From Lineus longissimus (taxonomy: Eukaryota; Nemertea; Pilidiophora; Heteronemertea; Lineidae): a DNA stretch of 64,000 nucleotides. The stretch covers positions 22,322,599 to 22,386,598 of the forward strand of contig NC_088309.1 of NCBI RefSeq assembly GCF_910592395.1. Reading direction: 5' to 3'. Position numbers and translations under genes: made by a program. Positions 25,101 through 43,100 of the stretch are shown in pieces. How positions within the stretch are numbered: position 1 is the first letter of the stretch; every line of letters starts with the position of its first letter. Under the pieces are notes generated by a model. The model was given only the letters and a program-made list of their open reading frames with translations. It did no database searches and had not been told where the DNA came from.

Positions 25101-26873
25101 TATATTGACCCTGGTTAGCTGATAAGCAGGCCTCGGGAGGTGAGTTTAGAATATGTGAACAATATTCTACTACCATAAGAAATTCCGGAGGATAACACTT
25201 ACAAAACGTAGCTTATCACTACCGGTATCTAATTCTAGAACACCATGAAAAAAACAAGTACCTCTTCATCATCTCCCCTATTGATCGCATCCTGTACCGC
25301 TGATGAGCTATACCACTCACACATTTTTTCTGAAGAGCCTTCACCTCATCAACTTTTTTCAAATATTGGCGATGGTCTTCCTTTAATTAAAGAAAACATA
25401 AGATTAACTGACACAAAACAGCTGACTTTCAAGGAAACTGTTGTGTTGGTGCTCTGCCAAGGGAGCTGTCCATTTGCTGGTGGCAAAAGTTAGTAGTCAA
25501 TTCTGTACCAATCAATGAAACTATTTAGAGAGGCACTGCTGGTTTCTTGTGGCCCTGTGGCTCTGGTGGTTTCTTGTGGCTCTCCAGCTGGTTTATCAGT
25601 ATCATCTGATCAATGTATGTACAGTATAAACATTGATACAATACTGCCCAGGCTGAGTATAGAGTTCAGTTGAGTTGTCTTATAAGCCCCCCTTTAGGAG
25701 GGGCTCTTAAGATACACGTGTGTGTGGGAGTATATAATGAATGATTAGAAATAAAGAGAGTAAATATTGTATATCCTACAAACAATTTTTTTTGGTATTT
25801 TTCTGAATTAACTCCGTTGAGTTTACCGATTTCTCCGCGATCTTCCGGTGGTGGTTGCTATCCCATTTGTTGAAATTAATTTAAATTAATTTAAATCTTC
25901 ATGGGAATTCGCTACATCATATGCCTAAGAAATTGGCCAATTATATTAATATTTTTATTAGAGAAATATCCGTCCTAAATAATGACAGAAAAGGGTGGTT
26001 TATTTCAATTTTGTGTCGACATGATGGAGGTCACGTGACATAAAAACAAAACAATCGCACACACCCGTCCAAAAAAGGCACTTTAAGAAAAACAAATACG
26101 TTTTTCCAGCTTAAAACCACACTGACGACTAAGTTATATTGGTCTTCTGCCCAAATCTGAAGTATCAAAATGAATTACAAACTAGAACTAGCTCTATTTA
26201 GCAAAAGTTGCGTGAAAAATTCGGGTGAGCGACATTCTGTACCCTAGCGGCCAATAAATAAACTACTTTCAGCCGTCTGCTCCGGTCTCGTTAGGGAGTT
26301 TTTCCCAAATGTACGCGATGATGACGTGCCCGATAAACAGGACGTAACATCTATTTTAAAATGCGTTTCCAAAGTGAATGCATGAGGACAACCTATTTGT
26401 GTCGTTTATCACTGGAAACGCCCGATTCCCGTGAATAAGGACTACATTACCAAAACAAAAATGTGTCGGAAGGAACTATATGGATGGTCCCATCGCACCC
26501 CCCCTCCAGCAGTATGACACAGAAGGGCTAGTTGACTGTCCACCGGGGGGGTTTGGGGGGAGCTTCCCCCCAACGCACTGGTAAAAACCTATGTCGACGG
26601 AGGGGGGTTTGGGGGGTGTCCCCCCATTGTAACAGCTGTAGTTGTTAGAGCTTGCACTTAACATATGCTCGTAGGGGGGTTCGGGGGAGCTCCCCCGACC
26701 TAAAGGGGGGCTCACTAAGTCCTTGACTTTACATATTAAACAGTAGTGCAAGCAAAGCACTTCAGCAGCATTTCACTTAGTAAACATCGCATAAAACGCA
26801 CTTCTAATTTGCAGAACTCTTTGTCTAGTTCCTTCCATTCATCAAGGCACGCTGTCACGTCTGACGGGTCCAT
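22176..26873 (-). CDS. TMEM120B: Transmembrane protein 120 (TMEM120/TACAN family)
   Basis: Nine coding exons (minus): 26802-26873, 25262-25380, 24735-24854, 24226-24381, 23795-23884, 23390-23517, 23084-23176, 22773-22837, 22176-22388. Total 1,056 nt, 351 aa plus stop, with all phases matching; the vertebrate proteins are of similar length. The N-terminus is a helical, probably coiled-coil region (residues about 1-100). Six membrane segments follow with family-typical stretches [31 protein letters not shown] (186-199), [13 protein letters not shown] and [16 protein letters not shown]. The Trp/His-His cluster at 190-195 lies where the family binds coenzyme A in an ELOVL-like fold. Members sit in the ER or inner nuclear membrane and affect fat metabolism; a role in mechanosensation is disputed. 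An invertebrate single copy would be ancestral to both TMEM120A and TMEM120B, so the letter is nominal. Confidence 0.96.
23183..23234. repeat. Exact 26-bp tandem duplication at a splice acceptor
   Basis: Two identical 26-base copies lie immediately before the acceptor of TMEM120 exon 7 (23176, minus strand). The unit contains GTTAAC and a pyrimidine-rich part, so the branch-point and acceptor-tract region is doubled. Confidence 0.95.
24010..24115 (+). repeat. Possible tRNA-derived SINE relic
   Basis: GGGTTCAAATCAC at 24087-24099 resembles a tRNA B box with TGG/CAC around it, preceded by a weak A-box-like TGGCAAAGTAAG 70-odd bases upstream. No cloverleaf can be drawn. It lies in TMEM120 intron 4. 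Confidence 0.25.
26497..26710. repeat. G-run/hairpin triplet in TMEM120 intron 1
   Basis: Three related units begin near 26545, 26602 and 26674: G6-7, TTT or TTC, G5-6, a 4-5 base AGCT/TGT turn, then C5-6. Each can fold into a G/C hairpin (GGGGGAGCTCCCCC is an exact palindrome in the third), and together they give multiple G-runs able to form quadruplex DNA. An open minus frame across them (26476-26760) is a by-product of the runs. Confidence 0.85.
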
Positions 26874-27370
26874 TTTGAAGGAGCTAAAAACGAATTTACT
26901 GGACGAATTTTCTAGTTTGCTGTCCAAGGTTCACCATTTTTCAAGATGTTGTTGTCGCGATCAGTTCCTTGCTTTCCGATCGGACCGCCGAAGTTCCGTT
27001 ACTGTAAAACCGGGCAGTGCCGTTTTATCACAACCAATAACCATGCTCGAGTTTCAAAAGTACTAGGCCCTACGTTAGTATAATTTTCGACCATACGAGA
27101 ACAAAATAACATGAGCAGCGTGAGTATTGATATAAAAGTAATAGACCCCGCGCCAGGTTAATTAGAGAGCTAGGCATGTAAAATTCGACAGACGGACTGA
27201 AGACCGGGAGATTGTTCTGCGGAATACGTTTAGTTACAACTTCCACCACTGAGGAGCGCTCAATGGTACTGCTGAACTTAGCTAACACCAAAAATTGGCT
27301 GGCGTGGCAAAGTAGATTTTTCGATTTATTCTTGTTTACAAAGTTGATTCTGTGTATTTTGCCCTGAAAC
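26874..27370. promoter_or_regulatory. Bidirectional promoter region, TMEM120 / SDR gene
   Basis: The two divergent start codons are 497 bases apart. A CCAAT box is present at 27034-27038, and CpG-bearing, GC-richer sequence surrounds it (about 26930-27030). No TATA box was recognised near either start. The promoter role is inferred from the head-to-head arrangement. Confidence 0.5.
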
Positions 27371-32129
<4,759 letters not shown>

Positions 32130-33354
32130 AGGATTCCAACATGCATGGAGGACTTATTTTGAAACATTGATTGAACACTGATATCACTTACCCTTTGAAT
32201 TTGAAGATGGAGCATTGAAAGTTATATTAGATCATCAGAATCAAATGCAATTCAAATTTGATCTGATGGATTTTAAATGCATTTGTAGAGCACAGGCCAA
32301 GTAAAATCCCTGTTGACCACTGTTAATTTATCATACTGAAGAATCATAAGGACACTTCTGATATGCGTTCTATTTTGTCAATCAAAGCCTAGTCAGGAAC
32401 ACTTGCAAACAGAAAATGTATGTTTATGTGTTGTGTGTAAATTTGGTTCAATAATAATAATATTCCAATCAGAAACGCTTTTTGTTGAGTCCATACAGAG
32501 AGGTCAAACAAACCTTTGTTAGCAAGAAGTTCAAGGAATACGGACTGATGTCACCTGTGTTAAGTCTCATAGTTCTGGTCTGAGGGCACATCTCACAACC
32601 CCTCGATTCAGGAATGTCCCATGTTGTATATGAGCTTTGGTATTACAAGTACCATTTCATGTGATGAAAGAATGTCAATCATGAACGTTGTGAGACCAGT
32701 CGCAACAAAACCATGAGCATTCAGCATTGACGATGACACCAGGAGATAATGGAAGAAATTGATGCAATTAGATTTTATAAAAGGCAGACAACAGTCAAAT
32801 GAATGACCAGTCTATCTCAACCTGCAAGATTAGAGCAACATCTGCCTGGTTTTGCTGTGACGGGTCAAATATTTCCCCTTCACTACCACTGTGGACATGC
32901 ATACAGAGCGAGGCGACTTCACTTCAAGATTACCATAAACAGATTCCTCTAACATGACCAATTTCTGAACGTTGACATCCTTCCCGAACGAAGAACCTGG
33001 TGGTGGAATAGGTTCCATTCTGAATTCCCATAAGGGAATCTAGTCTGCTGTGCCCACTGATCTAAGCAACTGAAAATGAAATTGGAAATAATGCTTGTCG
33101 TGCTTCTGGTGTCTCGACAACATATCCCTATGATCAGGCTCAAAGATATGCCACTGTTCTGAATTAGACAAATATATCTTCACTTGAACTGGGAATCTGC
33201 ACATGATTTAGGGGGAGTGGAGTCCTGTTCTGGCTCCTGTAAAAAGGGTCTATTCAATGTGTGCCCAGACTCGTGCTAAAATTAGAGTGGATGTCTAAAG
33301 ATTTTCGGCTCATCACAGTATTTCGAAACAATTCCTCCAAAGTTGTGGTGTAAA
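32130..33354. other. Intergenic, no gene recognised
   Basis: SDR 3' flank and convergent space towards the smoothelin gene. Only short open frames without recognisable content. An ATA-rich run (AATAATAATAAT, near 32450) may act in 3'-end formation of the b form. Confidence 0.5.
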
Positions 33355-34290
33355 GCACCAGATTATCATGTCTCAAGTTAGTGGTGTCTCCATGATAATG
33401 TCACTTCCATGATGGGACAATTTGACGTCTCATCCAGGATGTCACAATATGTTGTCTCCCCCAGGATGGGCAGTCTTCTCCAGGATAAGACAATAGGCTG
33501 ACTCCTCTAGGATGAGAAAATATGTTGTCTCCCCCAGGATGGGGACAATATATATGACATCTCCTCTTGGCCATATTTTCTTGAGAGACTTACTTACTTA
33601 AGCCTTTAACTCCTCTGAGAGTATAAGGCTGCTACCACTTTCCCCCATAATCTTCTGTCCTTGGCGATCCTCTCCAGTTCCTGCCTCCAAGAGTGACCCA
33701 CAGTCTTCATGTCACTCTCGAGGTCCAGTGTTGCCAACTGTTCATGGGTCTGCCACTTTTTCTCTTCTCCTGTGGTTTCCATGTCAGAGCTTGACGGGTG
33801 ATACTGGTTGGCAGTTTCCTCAGTGTAGACCTGATCTAGCTCCAGTGCTGACAGAGTTTCTTTATATAAACTGGGCCCTTGTTTCCTCTTTTCAACAGGT
33901 CCTTGTTATGTACTCAGCCTGTCCATTTGAGGTGAAAGATCCTTCATAGTCTTTGAATGATGTCTTCTGAGGATGGGACAATGAGGTGTCTCCTCCGGGA
34001 TGGGAAAATAGGATGTCTTATACAAGATGGGGACACTATACATTATGATGTCTCCCCTTGGCTGTGCTCGAGTTGTTGGATGAAAATCACATTGATTTCT
34101 TTGCACTACTCATGGACATATGTGTAGTCAGTGTTTAAGGCATGATAAGCACTTACACATATAAGAGTTCCCCGTAAGTCATCCAGGATGACAACATAGG
34201 GTGTCTCCTCCAGGATGGGACAATAGAGTGTCTCCTCCAAACTGTGATGAATAAGAGTCTCCTTGGGGATGTGACAAGATCACAACCCCA
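33355..34290. repeat. Degenerate minisatellite, TCTCCTCCAGGATGGGACAA
   Basis: About 12-15 diverged copies of a unit of about 30-40 bases: GTCTCCTCCAGGATGGGACAAT plus a short ATAGGGT-type spacer. Copies lie at 33385-33560 and again at 33960-34260, split by a LINE fragment. Confidence 0.8.
33587..33845 (-). mobile_element. LINE (non-LTR retrotransposon) 3' fragment, ORF2 C-terminus
   Basis: Read on the minus strand this is the C-terminal tail of a reverse-transcriptase polyprotein: STLRKLPTSITRQALTW, then KPQEKRKSGRPMNSW, then after one frameshift (near 33725) DMKTVGHSWRQELERIAKDR and RLWGKVVAALYSQRS, with a stop at 33606-33608. The order LRK-P, W-P-GKRK-GRP-W, tW--lErlA-DR--W is that of the C-terminus of many LINEs. 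An in-frame stop near 33833 and the frameshift show it is dead. The 3' end is a TAAG repeat (33587-33600), as in LINEs with short tandem tails. The 5' truncation point may extend to about 33955. Confidence 0.8.
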
Positions 34291-34888
34291 ATAACATTTC
34301 TCAGATAGCCTAGAAGATAAGGTACTGTCAAGGGGAAGAAGAATCTAGAGGCCAAATCCCCAGATACAGTGGAATGTCTCCTAGCAGAAACTCCTTTAGC
34401 ATGACACCCTCTCTATTGAAGATACCGAGTTTGGTCCCATATCAGTCACATCAGTTTTCAATCTAGGGTGTCCTCATTAGAGTGACGTTACGTTGTACAT
34501 TAAGAGTGTCTTGCATCTCATTTGAACATCCATCGGTACCGACCTCAGCTCAGTGGACTGTAAGGGGCCAAGTATTGCAATGTCTGCATATCGGTACGAC
34601 GCATGAACTGTAGTTACAAAATCAGTCCAAATATCTTGAAATGATGGAAGAGATGTCAACCAGATTTTGGAGGCGTTTGGAAGGGGAATATATTGTTTAG
34701 TTCAATTCCAATGTTTCAACTAAATTAGAACTCTGGCATCGGCTGCATAGGACCCAAAAAGTCCTGTCAGATTTCCACCAGCTTGCAGGTCTCCAAGAGG
34801 CCATCCGACTGGCATTTTAAAATGTATTCATCAATCTCGTGCATCACAAAGAACTAAAGCAAACAATAAAATCAAAGGCCAACAAAAC
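34291..34888. other. Intergenic, no gene recognised
   Basis: Short stretch between the minisatellite and the smoothelin 3' end, with no coding or RNA signal seen. Confidence 0.5.
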
Positions 34889-37151
34889 TTTATTGCAATA
34901 TCTGCAATCATAAAACCATCATTTCGTTTCCTCAACAGATAGCGAGCATTGTTGAGGAATTACTGTATTATTTACAAGATTAAAATAGGAAATACACATC
35001 ATCAACTTATGCTTCAATCAAGCACACGACTAAAGACATGAACCAAGCATAAAATATCATAAAGAATATACATGATTTAAGAAGGGTTTACTTGCCTATG
35101 AGGCCACGGCTCACAGGCAAGCTCCAAAGGAAGATTATATTTCTTCTGAACTGTGTTTGGCTTAAACTGAACAATATACCCGAGCCAAAGAAGTCTATTA
35201 GCACAGGTCAACAGTTACAAGGTCAAAGATCTTCACCTGCTTTGACACAGAACCCTGATATCCATTTTATGTCACAGATATTAAAGGGGCAATTGCATTT
35301 TCACATTTTTCAGATGCACTTTTGGTTAATATCATGATTATGTTTTTAGAAGAATATTTACATGTCAGTGCCAAGTGAAAACCTCAGCACTGCAAGACGT
35401 ACATGGTATCAATGTAATACTTCAGTAAGCTTGCATATTCTCGAGTAATCGTCAGAGACTTAATTGTGCATTCTGCAATAATATAATAGAAAACAGCAAA
35501 ATGTAATCTTTTACTGTCTATATGTATAGTACAAGTTGTTAAAACTAAAATACATTGCTTAAATGGATTATATACATAAAATTTCCTGATGTTTTAAAAC
35601 ATTATTGTAAACAATTGGTTATGTGTTAAAGACAGCACAAAAACACTCTAAGGCCATTCTACAGTAGTGTAGGAAGAACTAACTTTATTTAAAGTAAAAC
35701 TTTCTATTGCCAATTTGAAATATTTTAAAACTCAAGTGTTGTCGAGGACACTTTCAATAACTTGGCCTATGTAATCTTGACAACATTCAGGACTTTATGA
35801 TTTTTCATCCAATTTTTGTCGGATTGCATGCCATACATATGCAAAAAATTACCTTCAAGATTCTATGACTTCACTGCCATTTCAAATACGAAACCATCCA
35901 TGTGGCTTCACTTTTGATTGAACAATTTGAAAGAACACAATTACAATTGAAAAGGAGGTTTTGTATATTTCAGTTTTATAACCCATGGAGATGGGCTTTA
36001 TGTACCATAATTTTTGCATCACTGGCTTGCATGCAGATGACAATAAAAACATGGCAATAAATACATTTCAATACTGCAAATACAGCCAGGAGCCATTTGG
36101 TTTTATTGTCCACATTAAAGCCATTGAATACATATCGATGGAATAGGAAGTCTGCCTCTGTTACACATCCAAATTGAACAGACTTGCAGAAATTGATTGG
36201 CATTGAACAAATAAATGCATAGATAATAACAAAACATGATTATTTACAGAATATTTACAAGAATACGCTATCTTTAAGCTTATATACCAATGTGCTTGTA
36301 TGTTTCTATAATCAAACCAAAGGTCGATTGTATATTCACAGAATTATCGAACATTGCCCAACTCGAATTGATAGGGGTCGTGTATTGTTGCATTTTTACT
36401 TTTTGGGTAAAGGACATTACAGTCAAGGGAGGGTGTAACTTTAGAAAAATAAATTATTTCACAATCATGATACCCTACTACTGGTACTTATATTATCCAA
36501 AGTCAGTTTTAAAAGATAATTTTATAAAAAGAGGATACAATGCATTAACAATGGCTGCTGGTCAGAGGATCTTTTCAGGGAAATGTTAATGGTATGAAGG
36601 ACTTTCCATTAAATAGGAAACACTCATTTTCATAGTAGATATGGCACTAATTTGCATTATGTTTGATGTGAATCACTACTGTGCGTGCTTTGCATAAGAA
36701 TGAAGATCACTTTTACCCGAGAGAAGTTCATAAAAGACTTTAAATCTTGTCAAAATGGTTACTAAAATCTGCAGGTTTATGTAAATTTGTAGACATTTGC
36801 CATGAACTCCATCGAAAGATTCTGTAAAATGTCCCAGTTTGACTCTAACAATTTAGCCAGCATGAGTTTTACTGGTAGTCAATTAAGTAATGCTGCTTCA
36901 AACGTGGCCTAAGTGAGACCATCAAATACCTTCTTTCAAAACTTCCTTATTCGAAGCTTTTTATATAATACTCGATAAAATCATAAATAAGTTTTGTCAT
37001 GATAAAACTTACGCAACTTTAGAATAATTGCGATTGAGGACACATGAATTCAATGGCCACAAAACAGATGGCTAAAATAAAGTTTCAGAAGTCTCTAAGG
37101 CCACAATTCCAATGCTTTACACTGCGGCCATATTTCTAATGCTTTTCTTGA
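34889..37151 (-). other. Probable 3' UTR of the smoothelin-like gene
   Basis: AT-rich, without coding signal. TTTATT at 34889-34894 reads AATAAA on the minus strand and is the last good signal before the minisatellite; nearer AATAAA copies exist (for example near 35682), so the UTR length is uncertain. Confidence 0.4.
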
Positions 37152-40100
37152 TCACTGCGCTGGTGGTGGTTGTGCTGGCCTGTGAATAGCACATTCATGA
37201 TTCCTAAACTTTCGGTAAAAACTTTGGACGTAAGTGAACACACATTTCCAGTCTGGGTTCTTCATGCGTACCATGTCCTCCACATCCAGAAGGGGAGCGA
37301 TATCAGCAAATTTCCTGGAATGAAGAAGAGATTATAATGGAGTTGGTTCCGAGACCATGCAGGGACCTATTGACAGCCTCTTCGGCAAAGGGAGAGGAAT
37401 CCATCACAAAATGCTCATGTTCCTTTCCCTCTTGAATGGGTCTTTCGATTGCCACGGCACAGACATGAGGAACAAGATATTTCTGTTTTATGTTTCAAAT
37501 GAAAAGGCAGTCCCAGTGAAGCTACTCGCCTGAGGCCACAAGTGATGCATCACGGTCAGGTATGGGACCCGAGAGTGTCCGACACTTCACGGTTTATGGG
37601 TTGCTTCACAATTCACATTTAAACAAAGGATTTCGAAGCGATTTCTATAAACAAGTCCGTGTAGTGTCAGATGAATATGTCTACTTACTCAGCTGTATCA
37701 AATGCCAGTGTGAAGTTTTTCCTCCTATGTTTGGCTTTTAGTTCACTGAATTCAAATGCTTCTGGATGAAAGTGGTGAATCAGGGCACAGAAAGCCAGGC
37801 CATCAGCCCATGAACTTGAAAAGTTGGTGACATTCACCCCCTGGAAGAGAAGACATACATTTATGAGATTTGTGGAGCAATCCACCTTCAATAGACTACC
37901 AGTGTGAGCAAAAGCACTCTCTCGCCACCACTTAATTCAATAATGATGGTGACTCCGGAAAATCCCCAAAAGTGCTCAAAACTTTAAATCAAGAGTAATA
38001 ACGGGGCGTGAGCATGTAGTCTTTATTCAACCAGCTAGGATCTCCATTAATATTCCTGGGTGGAGAGCAGTAAGTTTGGCAAAGTGTCTTGCCAAAGTTG
38101 CAAAGTAAGAATAACCTATTACATCCATATAATCTACATCTAGAGCAAAAATTCCACAATTTAAAGAGACATGCTCAATGAATATCATTAATGTGAAGGC
38201 TACTCTAGACACCTTCGTGGCTACAGAATATCAGTTAGAACTCAGTTGTTTTCTGCCAAATATGGAGTTCCTGCTTAATATGTTAGTACCAGTACCTCCT
38301 AGTGGCAGTAGTTATCTGGAACTATTTTTACACAACTGTATTTCTTCATAAATTTAGAAGATACCAATACTCTTCACCGCAAAATTTCAGGGCCTATTGT
38401 GCAATTTGCAAACATTTCTCAAAAAAAATTCTCGAATTTTACTTCGGCGGATAATGTAATTCCGTTATCTCAAAAAAATGTCTGCCAAAATTTTGTTGCA
38501 GTTTGCAATACAATATGGTTCATAAAAATCTGCTTATCAGAAATGTCCATAAAGAAAGATTATAATCCACTGTCTGGGAGGACAAAAACTAACTAAAATC
38601 ACAAAATACATTCAGGGACATTCAAAAATGATAGATATATGGGGCAACCAAAATATGCACAGAACAACACTCTGACAAGAAGCACCAAAACCTCTGATGA
38701 CAACATTGCACTAGATGCATCTGTGGATGGATGGTTGACAGCACCTTTTCTGGGAGGGACATGCTTACATGCAAACCTGGAAAAAGTGGTTAGCAAAGCA
38801 GTATACAAATTTAAGGTTTAAGGATTACACCATTGAGGAAAATCCCAAAACTCTGGCAAGGAATCGTCCCAGTCGCACTGCAGTTGAGTAGAAGTTATCC
38901 TTATGCCAAGGAATACAGTTACCATAAGCTCATTCCTGCAGTTGGACAGATTGACATGACAAGATGCATAAGGATTTTCCTCAAAAATGGATAAATCATG
39001 CAGGAAAGGATAAACATACCTAGAGCTTCGTTGCAAATCCCTATAAATGCCAAGCAATAAAGCACTGTTACTGTCATGCTTCAACTTGGATTTTCTGCAA
39101 AAGCATGCAGACACCTGAATACTTGATATATTGTTTGACATTTTGAATTTTGCAACGAAACTAACTATGGGTTAATTTCCAAAAAATACGACTGCCATTT
39201 TGAGATAAATGGAAGAGAAATTGAAAATCTACTTCCTCTGGCGATGAAGTAGATGTTTGAAAATTTATCATATCAAACATTTTTGGTTTCATGGTCTATT
39301 TAGAAACTTTGCCAACAGGATAATTTACCCTTACTGAACTCAGATATGTTGATTAATTGGTATATGCCGTGTGTTGGAAATGAACTCTAATGTACAACTA
39401 CAAAACAATGTTTCAAGCATATGTTGTCTTATCAGTTTTCTACTCCCCAGCAAAATAGACTGACCAAAAGGTTTGTCAAAAGATTTTTAAAGAGGTCAAT
39501 TATATATATAAGAGACTTCTTTCAGTTTCTTTCACCCCGATATTTCACCAGCTACAAAGGATTCCTGGGAGTCTGCTGTGGCCTGTGATCGGTACATTAG
39601 TTAAAATCACCTAGCTGGTGAACACCACTGTCTAGTCCATATCAATCAAGCACTAGATTCACAAAGTCAACTGGCTAATGTAGCAGAGTTGCTCCTGAGA
39701 CAACATATACATGAAAAGCTTTTATAAAAGGAAAGCGACTTTGATTAGGGTCGGAAAAAACCAAATGCGGTGCATGCCGTGCAAATTGTGTGATATGTTA
39801 TACCTCGTAACCTCGTGTCATGGAAGCGCACCAACCCATCAACATTTGCTTGATTGCGCTAGGGCTTCTTTGCACATTGACACCCTTAGCGGGGCCTGCG
39901 GGCGCACCAAGGAAGCTAAGAGAAAGATTGGAATTATGGTTAATCAATCATTTGATTTGCAGCCGTCACAGCAATCAATCAATTTTCATTAATTGATTCA
40001 TTACTTGCAGTAGTTTCGGTGGGTTAATACACCTCGGGTGCAGGTTGAAGAAGTAACACCACCTGGAAGAAGACAACTTAGATATTAGTAAATGTTTTAT

Positions 40101-43100
40101 TTATTGTTATGAGAAAGAAGAAGATGGACAAATTCTGCATGGACAAAAAACTTCACAATTTTGAAGACATTGTCTATTGGGAAATTGTCTCTCAAGCACA
40201 CCGCAGGCAAGCAACTTTTATAACCAACAAATGCATTATTTATTGCACAGACAAACGTCACATTACGGCAACAACAACTATCGCTATTACTGCATTAAAA
40301 CTGCTTGTTGCGGTGCACTTAAGTCGCAAGTAGCTGAAAATAAGTTAGAAGTTATTAGTGTTATGGCTTTTTGGTGAGGCTTGATGATCAAACTTGCTTG
40401 TTAAGGAAACAGTGACCCTGGAAGAAACCGTGTATGTTACATCACAAAACAACAAACAGTCATTTGATGAAACATGATAAAACAGGTTATAACTATACCT
40501 CGTAATTTTTGGTGATCAGCTGCACGAATCGCAGGATCTCTGACTTTATGGTGGAGGCATTTCGCTTTATGTTCGCGAGGGGCAGAAATTGTAGAGGGCT
40601 GAAAAAGGGAAGCTCAGATTAGAGGAGAATGCATGCAAGTTATGGGACAAGCTGAGCTGTGAAATGAGAATGGAAGTTTTGTACCAAATCAGAAGTTTTT
40701 AAATGAACTACAGGTAAATTAACTAGGAGAACTTCAAGCACAGAGAGACAAAAATATGATGTCTTTTCTATCATCTCTGAATATGTACCAGTATCCAAAT
40801 TAATCATTGGTATGGTCCAAATTGCCAATCTGAGAATGAATGTTTGAGTAAAACAAGTGAAAACAAATGATAGCTTAAGGATGCCGTAGGCAGTTTTGTG
40901 GCATTGTGTTTTAGTATAGACATTATGTATCCTGAATATCGCAAATCTCATCCTTCGATTTCTGTTGTGTCTGTCTTCACCAAATACAGCAACTCTAAAT
41001 CACCCCACCCACAAATGACTGATTTTATCCGGGCATAGCCATGATAACATGACAATTGTGACTAAAGACAAGTGTGCTGGCGATTTGTGAATTGGAATCA
41101 ACCATCATGTTATCATTGCAGCGTCACATCGATACAAGTCTACTGTTTGGAGAGAGATTCTCTTTTGGTAAATTAATGAAATGGAAGAGCAAAACGTAAT
41201 GGAAAGGTATAAAGCATGAGAAGCTGAGTGAGAAAGCACTACAAAACAAGGCATAAACATGATAGACAAAATAACAAGAGATAGATTATAAGAGACAACT
41301 CTCGAGTTCTTGATTGTTTGGGATTTCATAGCTGGATGTTCTATTGTCCCATAGTGTGATATTGTGGCACTGCCGTTGGACCATTGCACAAACCAGCACC
41401 TCACAGACTGCCTCTGTGATTTTGCAATGCTGCTCTCCCTGAATTTCATTTAAGAAGAAAGAATAGAACACCAGGACAACATTTATCACTCAACAGTTTG
41501 GCACCCCATACCGTTTGTTTGCTTGCCCATCGCTGAAAATAAAGCTTGTCATTTTACCAAACATCTCTTGCTCTACAATCCTGTCTTGCAAGATCCATAT
41601 AAAGTTAGAAACGAGAAATAGCCCTTTCCTTTGCAAATGCTAGATCAGGCAGTTGTTTTCCTTCATTCAATTCCCAATGCAGTGGCTGATGGCAAGGAAT
41701 AAAAGTTACCAATAGACACTTTCCAGACAAAAAAGTTGGTTGATGAACTGAAAGAACTGATACCATGAGAAAATACCATTTTTTATAAGTAAACCCCTGA
41801 ATTGAATGTGCAGAACTAAACACATCTTTTTGGTACTTTGCCCCTATAACAGATATTTGAAACTTTATCGCTTTGAACCTGGAAAGTGGCTACCTTAATT
41901 GTATTGAATTGAATAACTGCATCAAAGCAAAGTATTTTATATTCTGAGAAGATGCACGTGTACTCACGTATCACCCTTCGTAATAGTGTGATCCTGCTCA
42001 GCAACCGAGGGGCTAACACCAGGGTTGTTCCGACCATCGTCACCCTGTCGCCTTGTATGGGGTAAAGGAGCCATTTTTGGCTCAGAGTGATACCAATCAG
42101 GATTGCCAGGGGATTTACCAGTGTCAAAGTCTCGAGTTTTTTTTACTCCATTTTGAGTAATGTCATTCTTATTTTCACCCTTAGGCAGTAGGTCAAATGA
42201 AAACTTTGATAGAAGAGTAGGTGTGTTGGAGCCTGAGTCTGGCTTATCATAGCTGAACTCTCTTCTTTGGGACGTAGGAGGAGCAGATCTAGGGGCCCTG
42301 TTGTCAGTAAGTCCTTTCCTGTCATCTAGTGGAACAAAGACCCTGGTGTGAGAAGGTGATGCTGGACACTCTTGTTTGCTCAAAGCCCTTGTCAAACACG
42401 GGGATGAAGGACTTGAAATAGTTGGCGACTCGGGATTTTCTTGGAAAGGAAATTTGCGTGGATATGTTGGAGTTCTCTGATCCTGTCTCAGATCACTTGG
42501 CTTGACACTTTCAGATGAACCATCAAGGTTGGGAGACTTGAATTCATATGGTGATGAAGGCATGCCTCGATCAGCAAATTTATCTGTTTTTCTGATATCT
42601 CCAAGCTGATTATCTTCTAACCACTTCCTTTGATAATGAGGAGATTCCCCCAGTTTTTTATCTTTCTGCTTGGTAGGATGCTCTGGGTATTTGTACTGAT
42701 AACTTGCATCCGTTGAACTATTCTTCTGTCTCATTTTTGGTGACTGGCACATGATTTGATCGATGTCTTGAACAGCTGGACAGACATCCTCCTCATAATA
42801 ATTGAAAACCGTTTCTTCTTTCTTGGCATCTTTCCGATGCTTTGGTGGTGGTGGTGTTAGCAAATGGATAGTCTCAGGGTCCTGCATGTCAAGGATGTCA
42901 TAATCTTCATATCCAGCACGTGGAGACTTAGGACCTGGCTGAATTCTGCGTTGCTCACATTTGACAGGTGGTTCATCAGATTTCTTCACCAGGCATTGAT
43001 AGTCAGGTCCTGCAAGGACATACTTTGCCTCCTCTGGTTTAACAATCTCCTCAGATAGTGCAGCATTACTTGGCTCATAAGACTGAGGTTGAACTTTTCG

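Noticed and set aside
26476-26760. Minus-strand open frame of 94 codons with repeated GG-PPxPP phrases
   Set aside because: The Pro/Gly pattern comes from the G/C runs of the intronic repeat; it runs through a splice donor region of TMEM120 and has no domain.
39711-39992. GC-richer Cys-containing plus frame in a smoothelin intron
   Set aside because: No splice sites in phase, no domain and no neighbour to join; not called as a gene.
41105-41489. Minus-strand open frames as an extra smoothelin exon
   Set aside because: The giant exon joins the 40499-40598 exon exactly in phase; inserting this block would not fit with any good splice pair.
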